From CAWUEX02 sp963921305 (GTDB lineage: Bacteria > Pseudomonadota > Alphaproteobacteria > Rhodospirillales > Rhodospirillaceae), in assembly GCA_963921305.4 (NCBI GenBank), contig CAWUEX030000002.1:1240001-1304000 (forward strand): DNA of 64,000 nucleotides. Direction: 5' to 3'. The notes under the pieces were generated by a model. It saw only the letters and a list, made by a program, of their open reading frames with translations. It did not search any database and had not been told where the DNA came from. Positions 36,601 to 44,665 of this stretch are shown here, in pieces. The stretch's first letter is position 1; every line of letters starts with the position of its first letter. A program made the translations under genes and the position numbers.

Positions 36601-38517
36601 CCGGTCGCCGGGAACATCCAGATCGAAGTCGTGAATCCACACCGGTCCGCCGCCGACGGCACTGCCGCGTGGTGTCACTTGATGCGGCACTTCGCTGATC
36701 ACCGTGAAGCCCATGTTCTCGATCACGGGCAACACATCTGACAGCGGCAGCGGCGCGCCTTTGGCGTACACTTTGAAATGCAGGTCGTCGCCGTCGTCAT
36801 CTGGCTGACGGTGCAGATGCATGGCAATGGCATCACCTGCAATCACCTCTTCCACTTTGCAGACGTCAAAGACAGCGACATCACGTGAGTACTGATCCCG
36901 GTAGGACGCCGGGAAGGCATACGCATAGCGGTCAAGCAACTCGCGCGCCTGGGCGTCATCAAGTTTGTCGTGCAAGGCGACGGCCAACTCGTCGTGCCAG
37001 GCCCGTGTGGCATTGGCCAGACGGTCTTCGAGGGCGTCAACGTCGACATCGGGCATCTGACCCGGTGTCGTGGCAATGATGAAATGTACCCGGGCGAGCG
37101 GTGAATCGGTCACCTGGGTGAAGAAGGACGACAGCCGGCCATTATAAGCCTGTACCAAGAGGTCGGTGATCTTCAGGCGCAACTGGGTGTCGAACCGGTC
37201 ACGCGGCACATAGACCAGGCACGAGACAAACCGCTCAAAATTGTCCTGGCGCACAAACAGGGCCGTCCGGCTGCGTTCCTGGAGATGCAGTATCCCCAAT
37301 GCCACTTCGGCGAGATGGTCGTCCGAACTTTCAAACAACTCGTCCCGCGGCAGGTTTTCCATGATGTTTTGCAAGCGCTTGCCGTCATGGCTGTGTTTAC
37401 GGAAGCCGATGCGGTCGCGAATGCGGTCGATCTTGCGGCGCAACACTGGCACGAAGTTGGGGCTGTTGGTGTACACATCGGCGGTGAACATGCCCGCAAA
37501 CAGGCGCAAGCCGACCGTCTCACCCTTGTCATTCAGAGTTTTGACGGCAATGACATCGTAATGAACCCGGCGGTGAACCGTGGCGCGTTGGTTGGCCTTG
37601 ATGATGAGCAGGGGCGAGTCATTGCCGATGAACTGCTCGAAGAGGGGCGGGACCTCCATGCCGTCGCGCACACCGTCAAACATCACCAGCGACGGTTTTG
37701 ACAACACGCCGAGATTCTCGTCACGCTGCATGTGCAGAATGCGGCGCTTGCCTTTGGCTTCGATGGTGTAGGCGCGGTATCCCAAAAACGTGTAGTGATC
37801 GTCGTGCAGCCAGTGCAAGAAGTCTTCGACTTCGGCCGCTTGTTCGCGCGTGACTCCTTTGGGCGCGCCGTCAAAGTCGGCGGCGATGCGGGTGGCCTGG
37901 CGGCGCATTTCCGGCCAGTCGCGCACGGCCGCGCGCACGTCTCCGAGGACCGAGTGCAGAGTATCGCCAATCCGGTCCAGCAGTTCCGGGTCGGTCTCCT
38001 GGGGGATCTGAATGTGCATGATGGATTCAAAATGCACGCCGCGTTTTGTCCGCTCCGCTTCATCGAGAAACGGCTCATCATCCGGGAAGACATCAATGAG
38101 CTTGCCGGCCTCATCCCGTTTGACCGGAATGACGGGATGAATGATGAATTGTGCCGGCTCGCCCAGACGTTCTAATTCCGCGGTAACGGAATCCACCAGG
38201 AACGGCATGTCGTCGTTGACGATTTCGATGATCGTCCGGTCTGAAAGCCAGGACTTCGCTTTGCCTTTCTTCGGGGTGACAACCCGGATCGAGGGCCGGT
38301 CCTTGCGCCGGGTTTTGGCAAAGGCAAAGGCCGACGCCGCGGCGGCGTAGAGGTCTTCCGCCGATGTCCCAGCCAAATCGTCCGGTGGGCAGTCTTCGTA
38401 AAACTGTCCAATGAAGCGTTTAAAAACGCCGCTGTTGGCGCCCTTCTCGCGCTTGTCCGCCAGCGCGGCAGCGCTGCGGAGCGTGGATTTCAAGTTACTG
38501 CTCTTGCTCTGCGTCAT
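33613..38517 (-). CDS. gdhB: Large NAD-specific glutamate dehydrogenase (about 180 kDa class)
   Basis: A 1634-residue protein of the GDH-180 class, which deaminates glutamate to 2-oxoglutarate with NAD. The N-terminal half holds ACT-like regulatory segments (MPFLVDSVTAEL, LHWLHDDHYTFLGYRAY) and the centre the catalytic domain (RGGLRWSDRLEDFRSEVLGL, VIVPTGSKGGFVVK, GDMSGDVFGNGML, WFGGIGTYIKA). Length matches relatives (about 1600). I chose ATG 38517 because a strong G-rich ribosome-binding site (GGGGGGA) lies just upstream; a GTG at 38571 would add 18 unmatched residues. The stop abuts the TPR-GT gene with no gap. Confidence 0.96.
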   Translation of the reverse strand: MTQSKSSNLKSTLRSAAALADKREKGANSGVFKRFIGQFYEDCPPDDLAGTSAEDLYAAAASAFAFAKTRRKDRPSIRVVTPKKGKAKSWLSDRTIIEIVNDDMPFLVDSVTAELERLGEPAQFIIHPVIPVKRDEAGKLIDVFPDDEPFLDEAERTKRGVHFESIMHIQIPQETDPELLDRIGDTLHSVLGDVRAAVRDWPEMRRQATRIAADFDGAPKGVTREQAAEVEDFLHWLHDDHYTFLGYRAYTIEAKGKRRILHMQRDENLGVLSKPSLVMFDGVRDGMEVPPLFEQFIGNDSPLLIIKANQRATVHRRVHYDVIAVKTLNDKGETVGLRLFAGMFTADVYTNSPNFVPVLRRKIDRIRDRIGFRKHSHDGKRLQNIMENLPRDELFESSDDHLAEVALGILHLQERSRTALFVRQDNFERFVSCLVYVPRDRFDTQLRLKITDLLVQAYNGRLSSFFTQVTDSPLARVHFIIATTPGQMPDVDVDALEDRLANATRAWHDELAVALHDKLDDAQARELLDRYAYAFPASYRDQYSRDVAVFDVCKVEEVIAGDAIAMHLHRQPDDDGDDLHFKVYAKGAPLPLSDVLPVIENMGFTVISEVPHQVTPRGSAVGGGPVWIHDFDLDVPGDRVIDVDGVRDRVHEAFANVWSGTMENDGFNKLVALSGLAWRDVVILRAYAKYLRQAAFPFSQSYIENAFAAHPALGRKLIDLFLTKFDPALHKSKAKKTAKDIERIRRDILTGLDGVSSADEDRILRRYLNLIDSTLRTNFFQTAENGGPKDYLSLKLNSKIIEDLPRPRPWREIFVYSPRMEAIHLRGGAVARGGLRWSDRLEDFRSEVLGLVKAQMVKNAVIVPTGSKGGFVVKNPPKDPSRDAQQAEGIACYQTMQRGLLDITDNVVKDKIKPPVNVVRHDDDDPYLVVAADKGTATFSDIANAVSEDEYGHWLGDAYASGGTYGYDHKAMGITAKGAWESVKRHFREMGINTQTEDFTAIGVGDMSGDVFGNGMLLSKHIRLVAAFNHMHIFIDPNPDAASSWKERNRLFKMGRSSWTDYDTKTMSKGGRILERSAKSLKVTPEIKALLGLSNAELTPNALIQAILRMQIDLLWFGGIGTYIKAEDESHADAADRANDAIRINAEEVGAKVIGEGANLGVTQRGRIECGQHGVRLNTDAIDNSAGVDCSDHEVNIKILLNGLVQSGTLNMKARNTLLEKMTDEVSDLVLRDNYQQTQTISFVEARGVDVLDAQHRAMKVMERDGLLDRALEFLPDDETIAERAARGQGLTRPEISVLLPYSKMWLYDQVVESDLPDDPMMEEDLITYFPQPIQKKYLDAILAHKLRREIIATVITNSFINRVGASFLTAMSERTGLGPVDVVRAYFVTRTAFNLRSVWSDIEALDNKVTAEVQTEMLTDVYDMIERSVLWLLRNESAPMNVAAVLEKLTPQVETFGKVFDKVVSKEVAEYVNQRAQAYVDRGVPKALAKRVAALYRQAAANDLARVSASAKRPIKEVADAYFKVGERFGLGVLRARARDLSLDSHWQKLAVSAAIEEIFSQQTAITQRVLRCGPKASFNADKALDKWITRNTAGVERFDQLREELRSVDTVNLAMLTVTNRQLAAINTAGGD

Positions 38518-38677
38518 ACGCCGGTCCCCCCTTACATCCGACTGCTTGACCCCACCTTTTAAGTCGTTCACAACACGATGAAGTCTACCACGTTTGCTTC
38601 ACATACAAGTCCCAGCAACGAAATTTATGGCCTTGCGGCCGTCCGGCAGACTGCGGCCCGTTACGAACTGAAGCGCT

Positions 38678-39448
38678 ATGGATCATCATCAACTCGTAAA
38701 GACCCATGCGGAACAAACACCGATCGCGACGATTGAGTATCGGGGGGCGTCGATGCGGTTTGCGATGTTGAGTGAAATGGCGCTCTACCGCGTCATGTCC
38801 TTTGAGACCAAAGAGCCGGAAACGGTTAAATGGATCAGTGGATTTGAACCGGAGGATGTGTTCGTCGATATCGGCGCCAACATGGGGCTCTACACCATTT
38901 TTGCCTCTGTTTTTGCCCGCGCCCGGGTCTTTTCGTTTGAGCCTGAGTCGCAGAACTACGCCCTGCTGAACCGCAATATCCTGCTCAACAAGGTTTCAGA
39001 GCGGGTGGTGGCGTGGTGCTGCGCCATGTCTGACGAACGAAAATTCGATCGTCTCTATCTTTCTCAAACCGAAGTCGCAGGGTCCGGCCACGAATTCGGG
39101 GCCGAGGTCACACCAGAACTGAAGCCGACGAAGGCACCATACGCGCAAGGCTGCATGAGTGCTGCGCTTGACGATCTTGTTGCCGGCGGCGTGGTGCCTC
39201 AGCCCCGCCACGTCAAAATCGACGTCGATGGGTTCGAGCACCTGGTCGTGGCCGGCGCACTCAAGACGTTTGAAAATCCCGAACTGAGCTCCGTCTTGAT
39301 CGAGATCAGCCCCCATATTGACGAGCATGCTAAGCTCGTCTCCGATATGAAGACGATGGGATTCGAATTTGATCCCGACCAAGTCGAGCGCTCACGCCGG
39401 AAAGAAGGTAATACCAAAGACTATGGAGAATATATTTTCCGGCGCTGA
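38678..39448 (+). CDS. FkbM-family SAM-dependent methyltransferase
   Basis: A 256-residue methyltransferase. The SAM-binding motif is FVDIGANMGLYTIFAS, followed by VFSFEPESQNY, and the family's KIDVDGFEHLVV lies near the middle-to-end. FkbM proteins O-methylate sugars or polyketides and are frequent in surface-glycan loci. It is divergent from the GDH gene (160-bp gap) and its last 26 bp overlap the oxygenase gene, so the two are co-expressed. Methylation of a glycan made by the nearby sugar genes is plausible but not shown. Confidence 0.85.
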   Translation: MDHHQLVKTHAEQTPIATIEYRGASMRFAMLSEMALYRVMSFETKEPETVKWISGFEPEDVFVDIGANMGLYTIFASVFARARVFSFEPESQNYALLNRNILLNKVSERVVAWCCAMSDERKFDRLYLSQTEVAGSGHEFGAEVTPELKPTKAPYAQGCMSAALDDLVAGGVVPQPRHVKIDVDGFEHLVVAGALKTFENPELSSVLIEISPHIDEHAKLVSDMKTMGFEFDPDQVERSRRKEGNTKDYGEYIFRR

Positions 39449-40151
39449 ATCCTATGCCGGAGCGCAGGTCGCCAAAGCGCCCCTTCTCACCGAGCCCTTC
39501 GAACACTGCATCGTCGATGACGTGCTCCCGGCTGAGGTGTTTGATGCCATCCACGAGAACTGGCCGTCCGACGACATCTTAAAGAGTCTGCCTGAACTTG
39601 GCCGCACCAAGGGCTATCAGGAACGCTTCGTCATGCTCATGCAGCAAGAATTTCTCGATCAACTCCCTGAACATCAGCGCGACGTCTGGCTGGCCGTTAT
39701 GCGTGTGGTCATGGGGCAGGACGTCGTCCTCGCTCTGGTGGAAAAATTTCGGAACATTCTTGTGCCGCGCATCGCGCACTTGCCAAAGGACATCAATCTC
39801 AATCCGGAAATGCTGGTGGTCAGCGATCGCACCGACTATGCCATCGGCCCGCACACGGACACCAAGTTCAGGTTCATAAGTCTGCTTTATTACTTGTCTC
39901 GCGATCCCGAGTACGCCTCTTACGGAACCGGCCTATACGTTCCGAAGGACCCGCGGCACGAATTCCCCCACAACGCACACGTCAATTTCGAGATGTTCAA
40001 CCGTCACACCCTGGTGGACTACAAACCCAATCGATTGCTGGCGTTTCCCCGGTCTGACAAATCTTTCCACGGTGTTGAGCCGGTGCCGGTGGAGAACTGT
40101 GACCGCCGCCTGATCATCGTCAACGTCAAGGCGCCGGAAGGCTCACGCTGA
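39423..40151 (+). CDS. 2OG-Fe(II) oxygenase-like protein
   Basis: A 242-residue protein with the facial-triad pattern of 2-oxoglutarate/Fe(II) dioxygenases: HTD in IGPHTDTKFRFISLLYYL, a distal His in FPRSDKSFHGVEPV, and an Arg in CDRRLIIVNV for 2OG. These enzymes hydroxylate proteins, sugars or small molecules. Relatives occur in surface-glycan loci next to FkbM methyltransferases. The ATG at 39423 lies inside the FkbM frame; a start at 39369 is possible but adds 18 residues unlike the family. Substrate unknown. Confidence 0.75.
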   Translation: MENIFSGAESYAGAQVAKAPLLTEPFEHCIVDDVLPAEVFDAIHENWPSDDILKSLPELGRTKGYQERFVMLMQQEFLDQLPEHQRDVWLAVMRVVMGQDVVLALVEKFRNILVPRIAHLPKDINLNPEMLVVSDRTDYAIGPHTDTKFRFISLLYYLSRDPEYASYGTGLYVPKDPRHEFPHNAHVNFEMFNRHTLVDYKPNRLLAFPRSDKSFHGVEPVPVENCDRRLIIVNVKAPEGSR

Positions 40152-40186
40152 ATCCCGTGTAAGTCGGCTCAAATCTTGAGAGAAAA

Positions 40187-40261
40187 TGGAGCGGGCGAGG
40201 CGATTCGAACGCCCGACCCCAACCTTGGCAAGGTTGTGCTCTACCCCTGAGCTACGCCCGC
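40187..40261 (-). tRNA. tRNA-Gly (GCC anticodon)
   Basis: A 75-nt cloverleaf on the minus strand. The acceptor stem is GCGGGCG/CGCCCGC, the anticodon stem-loop reads CCUUGCCAAGG with anticodon GCC, the T-loop is GTTCGAATC, and a TCCA 3' end is encoded. The rest of the 40152-40455 gap (about 190 bp beyond the tRNA) holds no gene I can see. Confidence 0.96.
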
Positions 40262-40455
40262 TCGATTGACGGCCGCCTGGCCGCCTTGGAAGGAGGCGGA
40301 CTATACCCATTCAGTAAGGCTTTGCAAGGGCTTCCGCCCCGCGGACCCTGCCCGCCAGGGAAACCAAGGAATTCGCCTCTGTCCCTTGCGTTTCACCCAT
40401 TTTGGACGCATCTAAGGGTCACACTATCATCTACGGACCATGATTTGAGGCTGAC

Positions 40456-41391
40456 ATGTTAATTGGCGATCCCTCCGGCCAGCCCGACGCCGGCGCCGCT
40501 CTGGGCGCTGATCCAGGCGCTCTGGTGCAAGAGGGCAGCACGGACACCTTCCAGCAAGATGTCCTTGAGGCTTCGCACACTGTCCCGATTGTCGTCGATT
40601 TCTGGGCGCCTTGGTGCGGCCCCTGCAAGCAGCTTGGCCCCGCTCTGGAAAAACTCGTCCGCAGCTACGCGGGCAAGGTCAAAATGGTCAAAATCAACGT
40701 CGATGAAAATCAGGCATTGGCGGCCCAGTTCCGGGTCCAGTCCATTCCCGCCGTGTTTGCGTTTAAGGATGGCCAGCCGGTCGACGGTTTCATGGGCGCG
40801 CAGCCCGAGAGTCAGCTCAAAGCCTTTATCGATAAGCTGGCCGGCGGCGGCGGATCGCCAGTGGACGCGTTGCTTGAGGAAGCGGAAGCGCTCGCCGCCG
40901 AAGGGCACCACGAGCAGGCCCTCGGTGTGTATCAGCAGGTGCTCGCCGAAGACCGCGAGAACGCCCGCGCGCTCGGTGGGGCGCTGCGATGCTATATGGA
41001 TGCCGGCCAGGACGATGTCGCCCGGCAAGTGTTAGAGCAGCTGCCACCCGAGTTGGCGGCCAAGGCGGAAATTGCCGCCGTTGCCACAGCGTTGGATTTG
41101 AAAGAGTCCACAGCCGACGCCGGGTCCGGTGAAGAGATCGCCGCACTCGAACAAAAAGTCGCCGACAATCCGAAAGACATGCAGGCCCGCTATGACTTGG
41201 GCATGGCCCGTTACGGTGCCGGAGACCGCGAAGGCGCGGTCGATGCCATGCTTGAGATCGTCCGTCTGGACCGCACCTGGAACGACGACGGTGCGCGCAA
41301 AGAACTGGTGAAATTTTTCGAGGCGTTTGGCCCAACGGATTCGCTCACCATTGATGGCCGCCGCCGCTTGTCATCCATCTTGTTCGCCTAG
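40456..41391 (+). CDS. ybbN: Thioredoxin-TPR co-chaperone YbbN/CnoX
   Basis: A 311-residue protein with an N-terminal thioredoxin domain (WAPWCGPC with Cys54/Cys57, a complete CGPC active site) and a C-terminal TPR-like helical region (about residues 145-310, with ALGVYQQVLAEDRENARAL). E. coli CnoX/YbbN protects proteins from oxidative aggregation and hands them to GroEL; it has a degenerate SxxC site, whereas this one keeps CGPC and may be redox-active. The LonN, Trm112-like and DUF971 genes follow closely on the same strand. Confidence 0.92.
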   Translation: MLIGDPSGQPDAGAALGADPGALVQEGSTDTFQQDVLEASHTVPIVVDFWAPWCGPCKQLGPALEKLVRSYAGKVKMVKINVDENQALAAQFRVQSIPAVFAFKDGQPVDGFMGAQPESQLKAFIDKLAGGGGSPVDALLEEAEALAAEGHHEQALGVYQQVLAEDRENARALGGALRCYMDAGQDDVARQVLEQLPPELAAKAEIAAVATALDLKESTADAGSGEEIAALEQKVADNPKDMQARYDLGMARYGAGDREGAVDAMLEIVRLDRTWNDDGARKELVKFFEAFGPTDSLTIDGRRRLSSILFA

Positions 41392-41402
41392 AGGCCTACC
41401 GC

Positions 41403-42107
41403 GTGTTCAGCCCCATCTCCACCAAGTTCGAAGATTTGCCGGATGTTATTCCCGTCTTCCCATTGAGTGGGGCTTTGCTCCTTCCCGGGGGCCGCTTGCC
41501 GCTCAACATCTTTGAGCCACGCTATCTCAACATGGTGCTGGATGCGCTGAGCAACGGCCGCTTCATCGGCATGATCCAGCCCAATTACGATGCCATGGGC
41601 AAACCGAATTTCGATGATGACGATGACGACTTCGATGAGGAGGATGGCGATGGCCCACCGCTGTTCAAGACAGGGTGCGCCGGGCGCATCGTCTATTTTG
41701 AAGAAACCGATGACGGACGGTTGCTGATCGCATTGAAGGGGCTTAGCCGCTTTCACGTCGCCGAGGAAGTCGAAGGTGCGCGCGGCTATCGCCGCGTCCA
41801 TGCAGATTATTCCGCCTACACTGCCGACATGGATCCGCCGGGCGAATTCGATCTCGACAGGGATGAACTGCTGGAGGCACTGCAGCCGTATATCGACGCC
41901 CAGGGCATGCGCCTGAAGGTGGAAATCATCAAAGGGTTGTCCGATCACACGCTCGTCTCGTCACTCTGTATGATTTGCCCCTTTGATCCGCGCGAGAAAC
42001 AGGCTCTGCTTGAAACGGGCACCGTCAAGGACCGTGCAGAAATGTTGCTCGCGCTTTTGCAAATGGGCGTGTTCGACGCCGGTGCCCCGGAAGGCTCACG
42101 GCAGTAG
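41403..42107 (+). CDS. Lon N-terminal (LON/PUA) substrate-binding-domain protein
   Basis: A 234-residue stand-alone LON domain (begins PDVIPVFPLSGALLLPGGRLPL and IFEPRYLNM), with no ATPase or protease part. The role of such orphan LON proteins is unclear. An unusual feature is an acidic run at residues 71-83, six Asp then Phe-Asp-Glu-Glu-Asp-Gly-Asp, placed in a loop of the domain. The start is GTG 41403, 11 bp after ybbN, so it is probably translated from the same message. Confidence 0.85.
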   Translation: MFSPISTKFEDLPDVIPVFPLSGALLLPGGRLPLNIFEPRYLNMVLDALSNGRFIGMIQPNYDAMGKPNFDDDDDDFDEEDGDGPPLFKTGCAGRIVYFEETDDGRLLIALKGLSRFHVAEEVEGARGYRRVHADYSAYTADMDPPGEFDLDRDELLEALQPYIDAQGMRLKVEIIKGLSDHTLVSSLCMICPFDPREKQALLETGTVKDRAEMLLALLQMGVFDAGAPEGSRQ

Positions 42108-42137
42108 CTGCGAGACAGAAAATGGAAGGACGCCGTC

Positions 42138-42320
42138 ATGGCTGGAGCTGAACTCGACGCCAAGTTGCTCGACATTCTGGTCTGCCCTGTCACCAAAGGG
42201 CCGCTGGAGTATGACAAGGACGCCCAGGAACTGATCAGCAAGCAAGCCGGCCTCGCGTTCCCCGTGCGCGATGGTATTCCCATCATGCTGCCCGACGAAG
42301 CGCGCCGCATCGAAGACTAA
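42138..42320 (+). CDS. Trm112-family small protein
   Basis: A 60-residue protein with the Trm112 pattern LLDILVCPVTKGPL and, near the end, AFPVRDGIPIML. Only one Cys is present (in VCPVTKG), so a zinc site as in eukaryotic Trm112 is incomplete; this is normal for many short bacterial relatives such as YcaR. A good ribosome-binding site (GGAAGGA) precedes the ATG. It lies between the LON-domain and DUF971 genes, a conserved order in alphaproteobacteria. Function is unproven; eukaryotic Trm112 activates methyltransferases. Confidence 0.88.
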   Translation: MAGAELDAKLLDILVCPVTKGPLEYDKDAQELISKQAGLAFPVRDGIPIMLPDEARRIED

Positions 42321-42328
42321 CACCCCTC

Positions 42329-42718
42329 ATGTCTGAGAAGACCTCATCCGCCGAGCCCCAAACCGCGGAACCCTGGCCGACGGACATCGCCTACGATCGC
42401 GAACGCCGCTCTTTGCGCGTCACTTTTGACAATGGCGAGAGCTACGACCTTCCGGCCGAATATCTGCGCGTCGAAAGTCCCTCGGCGGAAGTCCAGGCCC
42501 ATGGCGGGGAGAAGGTCATCGTCGGCGGCCGCCGTTACGTCGGCATCATCGAAATCGCGCCCGTCGGCAACTACGCCGTCAAGCTCACCTTCGATGACTT
42601 GCACGATACCGGATTGTACTCCTGGCGGGTGCTGCGCGAACTCGGGCAGGAGTACGACACGCGCTGGCCGGCCTACCTGCAGGCTCTGGAAGACAAGGGA
42701 CTCAGCCGCGATCCGTAA
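42329..42718 (+). CDS. DUF971-family protein (gamma-butyrobetaine hydroxylase-like N-terminal domain)
   Basis: A 129-residue protein showing RRSLRVTFDNGESYDLPAEYLR and the late GLYSWRVLRELG, typical of DUF971, the N-terminal domain of gamma-butyrobetaine dioxygenase that also occurs alone in proteobacteria. Stand-alone members are suspected to work in iron-sulfur protein assembly, but this is not settled. It is 8 bp after the Trm112-like gene and convergent with the PQQ dehydrogenase (12-bp gap). Confidence 0.85.
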   Translation: MSEKTSSAEPQTAEPWPTDIAYDRERRSLRVTFDNGESYDLPAEYLRVESPSAEVQAHGGEKVIVGGRRYVGIIEIAPVGNYAVKLTFDDLHDTGLYSWRVLRELGQEYDTRWPAYLQALEDKGLSRDP

Positions 42719-42730
42719 GCGACTGGTGAC

Positions 42731-44644
42731 TTAGTCAGGCAACGCGAAGGCGATGAGATAATCGCTCAACTCCGTGTCGACTAGGGCACTACCGCCGGCG
42801 GCAATCACCACATACTGTTTGCCGTTCACTTGATACGTCATCGGTACGGCGATGCCGGGGACCGGCAAGTTTGCTTCCCACACGGTGTGTCCGGTCTTGA
42901 TATCCATCGCGCGGAAGGTGGGATCGGTGGTTGCTGCCATGAAGACCAAATCACCTGCGGTGATCATCGGTCCGCCGGAAATGGGCGAGCCCCAGCGCTG
43001 CGGCGACAACAACAGTTTGCCGGGCCCGAACGGCACCCGCCCGATCCCCCGGGTCCAAATCAGATTACCGCTGCTGAGGTCGATGGCGGTCAGCGTGCCC
43101 CACGGCGGTGGCACACAGGGAATACCCCAGGGCGACAGCCATTGCTCGCCCTCTACCCGATAGGGCGTGCCTTCCATCTTGCGCGACATGGTGCTGGCCT
43201 CGAACAGGCCCGGCCCGTCCGCGGTCTCGGCCTCGGGCACCAGCTTCATGACAAAGCCGAAGTTCTGCCCCTTAATGACCAGCCGGTTACGTGCGGGATC
43301 GTAGGCCGCGCCGCCCCAGTTGGCGCCGCCGCCCGGTGTGGGCAGGAACAACGAGCCCTGTTCGCTCGGCGGGGTGAAGGGGCCTTCGTAGCGCAGGTTG
43401 CGGAAGCTCTCACGGCACTTGTTGCGGTCCCACGGCGTCAGACCGAACACGTCTTCTTCGTCGATAGACTGACGGGTGAAGGGCATCGGGCGCTGCGGGA
43501 TTGGCTGCGTGGGCGCCGCCACCTCGCCGGGAATGGTGCTGGCCGGCACTGGGGTTTCCTCAATCGGAAACAATGGAGCGCCCGTCTCGCGGTGAAACAC
43601 GAACACGGTGCCCATCTTCGTCGCCTGCACCACCGCCGGGATCGTCGCACCGTCCCGCTGAATATCGACCAGCAACGGCTGCGTCGGCAGGTCGTAGTCG
43701 AACAGGTCGTGATAGACCAATTGGTGGTGCCAGATCACTTCGCCGGTGGACCCGTTTATGGCGATCACTGCATTGGCATATGGAATCGGATCGGTGCGCC
43801 GTGCGCCATAGACATCGACACTCGGGCTGCCGGTGCCCACCACCACCATGTTGCGGTCTTCATCCACGGAAAACGGCGGCCAAACGTCAGCGCCGCCGGT
43901 TTCGTCACTCAGGTGCGCGGGGATGGTGTTGAAACGCCAGATCAATTCGCCCGTACGCGCATCCAGGGCACGGATGCTGCCATCCGTCGCGTTGGCTTTG
44001 ACGTTGTCGCCGACCGAACCGGCGACGATGATTTTGTCGCCCAACACCTGTTGCGGTGACGTGAAGAACAGCGGCCCGTCACCACCATACTGTTCGCTTT
44101 TCAGATCGACCCACCCCTGTCCGCCGAACTCGGGACACGCCGTTCCGCTGTCGGCATCGACGGCGAACATGCGCCCCTGGCGATCGGCTTTGTGCACGCG
44201 CTTGGTGCAGGCTGTGCCCGGTGGGGCAGCCGTGTCTTCCCAATAGATCACGCCGCGGCAGGTAGAAATCACCCGCGCATCCTCGAACAGCGTCTCGTGG
44301 GGGTCGAAGCGCCAGAGCTCTTCGCCGTTTTCCGGGTCCAGTGCCAGCACCCGGTTCATCGGCGTGCACAGATACAGCAGGCCGTTGCGTAAAATCGGCG
44401 TCACTTGATAAGACGCTTTGCCACCCATCGCCCGGCTTTCCGCGTCGTGCCCGCTGCGATGCGTCCACGCCACCTCCAGCTCGTCCACGGTGTCCAGCGT
44501 GATCTGGTCAAGTGCTGAGTACTGCCCGCCGCCGGCGACGCCGCCGTAATGACTCCAGCCTTGATTGGTGGCTAGGTCTTGCGCGCCGGCAGGCCCGAGG
44601 GCAGCCATCGCCACATAAAAAATACCAGCAGTCCATCGCATCAT
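42731..44644 (-). CDS. PQQ-dependent dehydrogenase (quinoprotein beta-propeller)
   Basis: A 637-residue exported protein with a signal peptide (about residues 1-21, ending AGA-Q) and a PQQ-type eight-bladed propeller. The N-terminus shows WSHYGGVAGGGQYSALDQI and the C-terminus GSPISGGPMITAGDLVFMAATTD and QVNGKQYVVIAAGG, as in the glucose/quinate dehydrogenase group. Unlike E. coli Gcd there is no N-terminal five-helix membrane anchor. It would oxidise a sugar or alcohol in the periplasm and pass electrons to quinone or a cytochrome. No PQQ synthesis genes are nearby, and substrate is unknown. An AGGAAA ribosome-binding site precedes the tandem ATG start. Confidence 0.88.
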   Translation of the reverse strand: MMRWTAGIFYVAMAALGPAGAQDLATNQGWSHYGGVAGGGQYSALDQITLDTVDELEVAWTHRSGHDAESRAMGGKASYQVTPILRNGLLYLCTPMNRVLALDPENGEELWRFDPHETLFEDARVISTCRGVIYWEDTAAPPGTACTKRVHKADRQGRMFAVDADSGTACPEFGGQGWVDLKSEQYGGDGPLFFTSPQQVLGDKIIVAGSVGDNVKANATDGSIRALDARTGELIWRFNTIPAHLSDETGGADVWPPFSVDEDRNMVVVGTGSPSVDVYGARRTDPIPYANAVIAINGSTGEVIWHHQLVYHDLFDYDLPTQPLLVDIQRDGATIPAVVQATKMGTVFVFHRETGAPLFPIEETPVPASTIPGEVAAPTQPIPQRPMPFTRQSIDEEDVFGLTPWDRNKCRESFRNLRYEGPFTPPSEQGSLFLPTPGGGANWGGAAYDPARNRLVIKGQNFGFVMKLVPEAETADGPGLFEASTMSRKMEGTPYRVEGEQWLSPWGIPCVPPPWGTLTAIDLSSGNLIWTRGIGRVPFGPGKLLLSPQRWGSPISGGPMITAGDLVFMAATTDPTFRAMDIKTGHTVWEANLPVPGIAVPMTYQVNGKQYVVIAAGGSALVDTELSDYLIAFALPD

Positions 44645-44665
44645 AGCTCGGGTTTCCTTTTGGTT

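Noticed and set aside
42830..44059. 409-codon open frame antisense to the PQQ dehydrogenase
   Set aside because: It is the mirror of a clear quinoprotein gene and its product is low in hydrophobic structure and rich in Arg and His, as shadow frames are.
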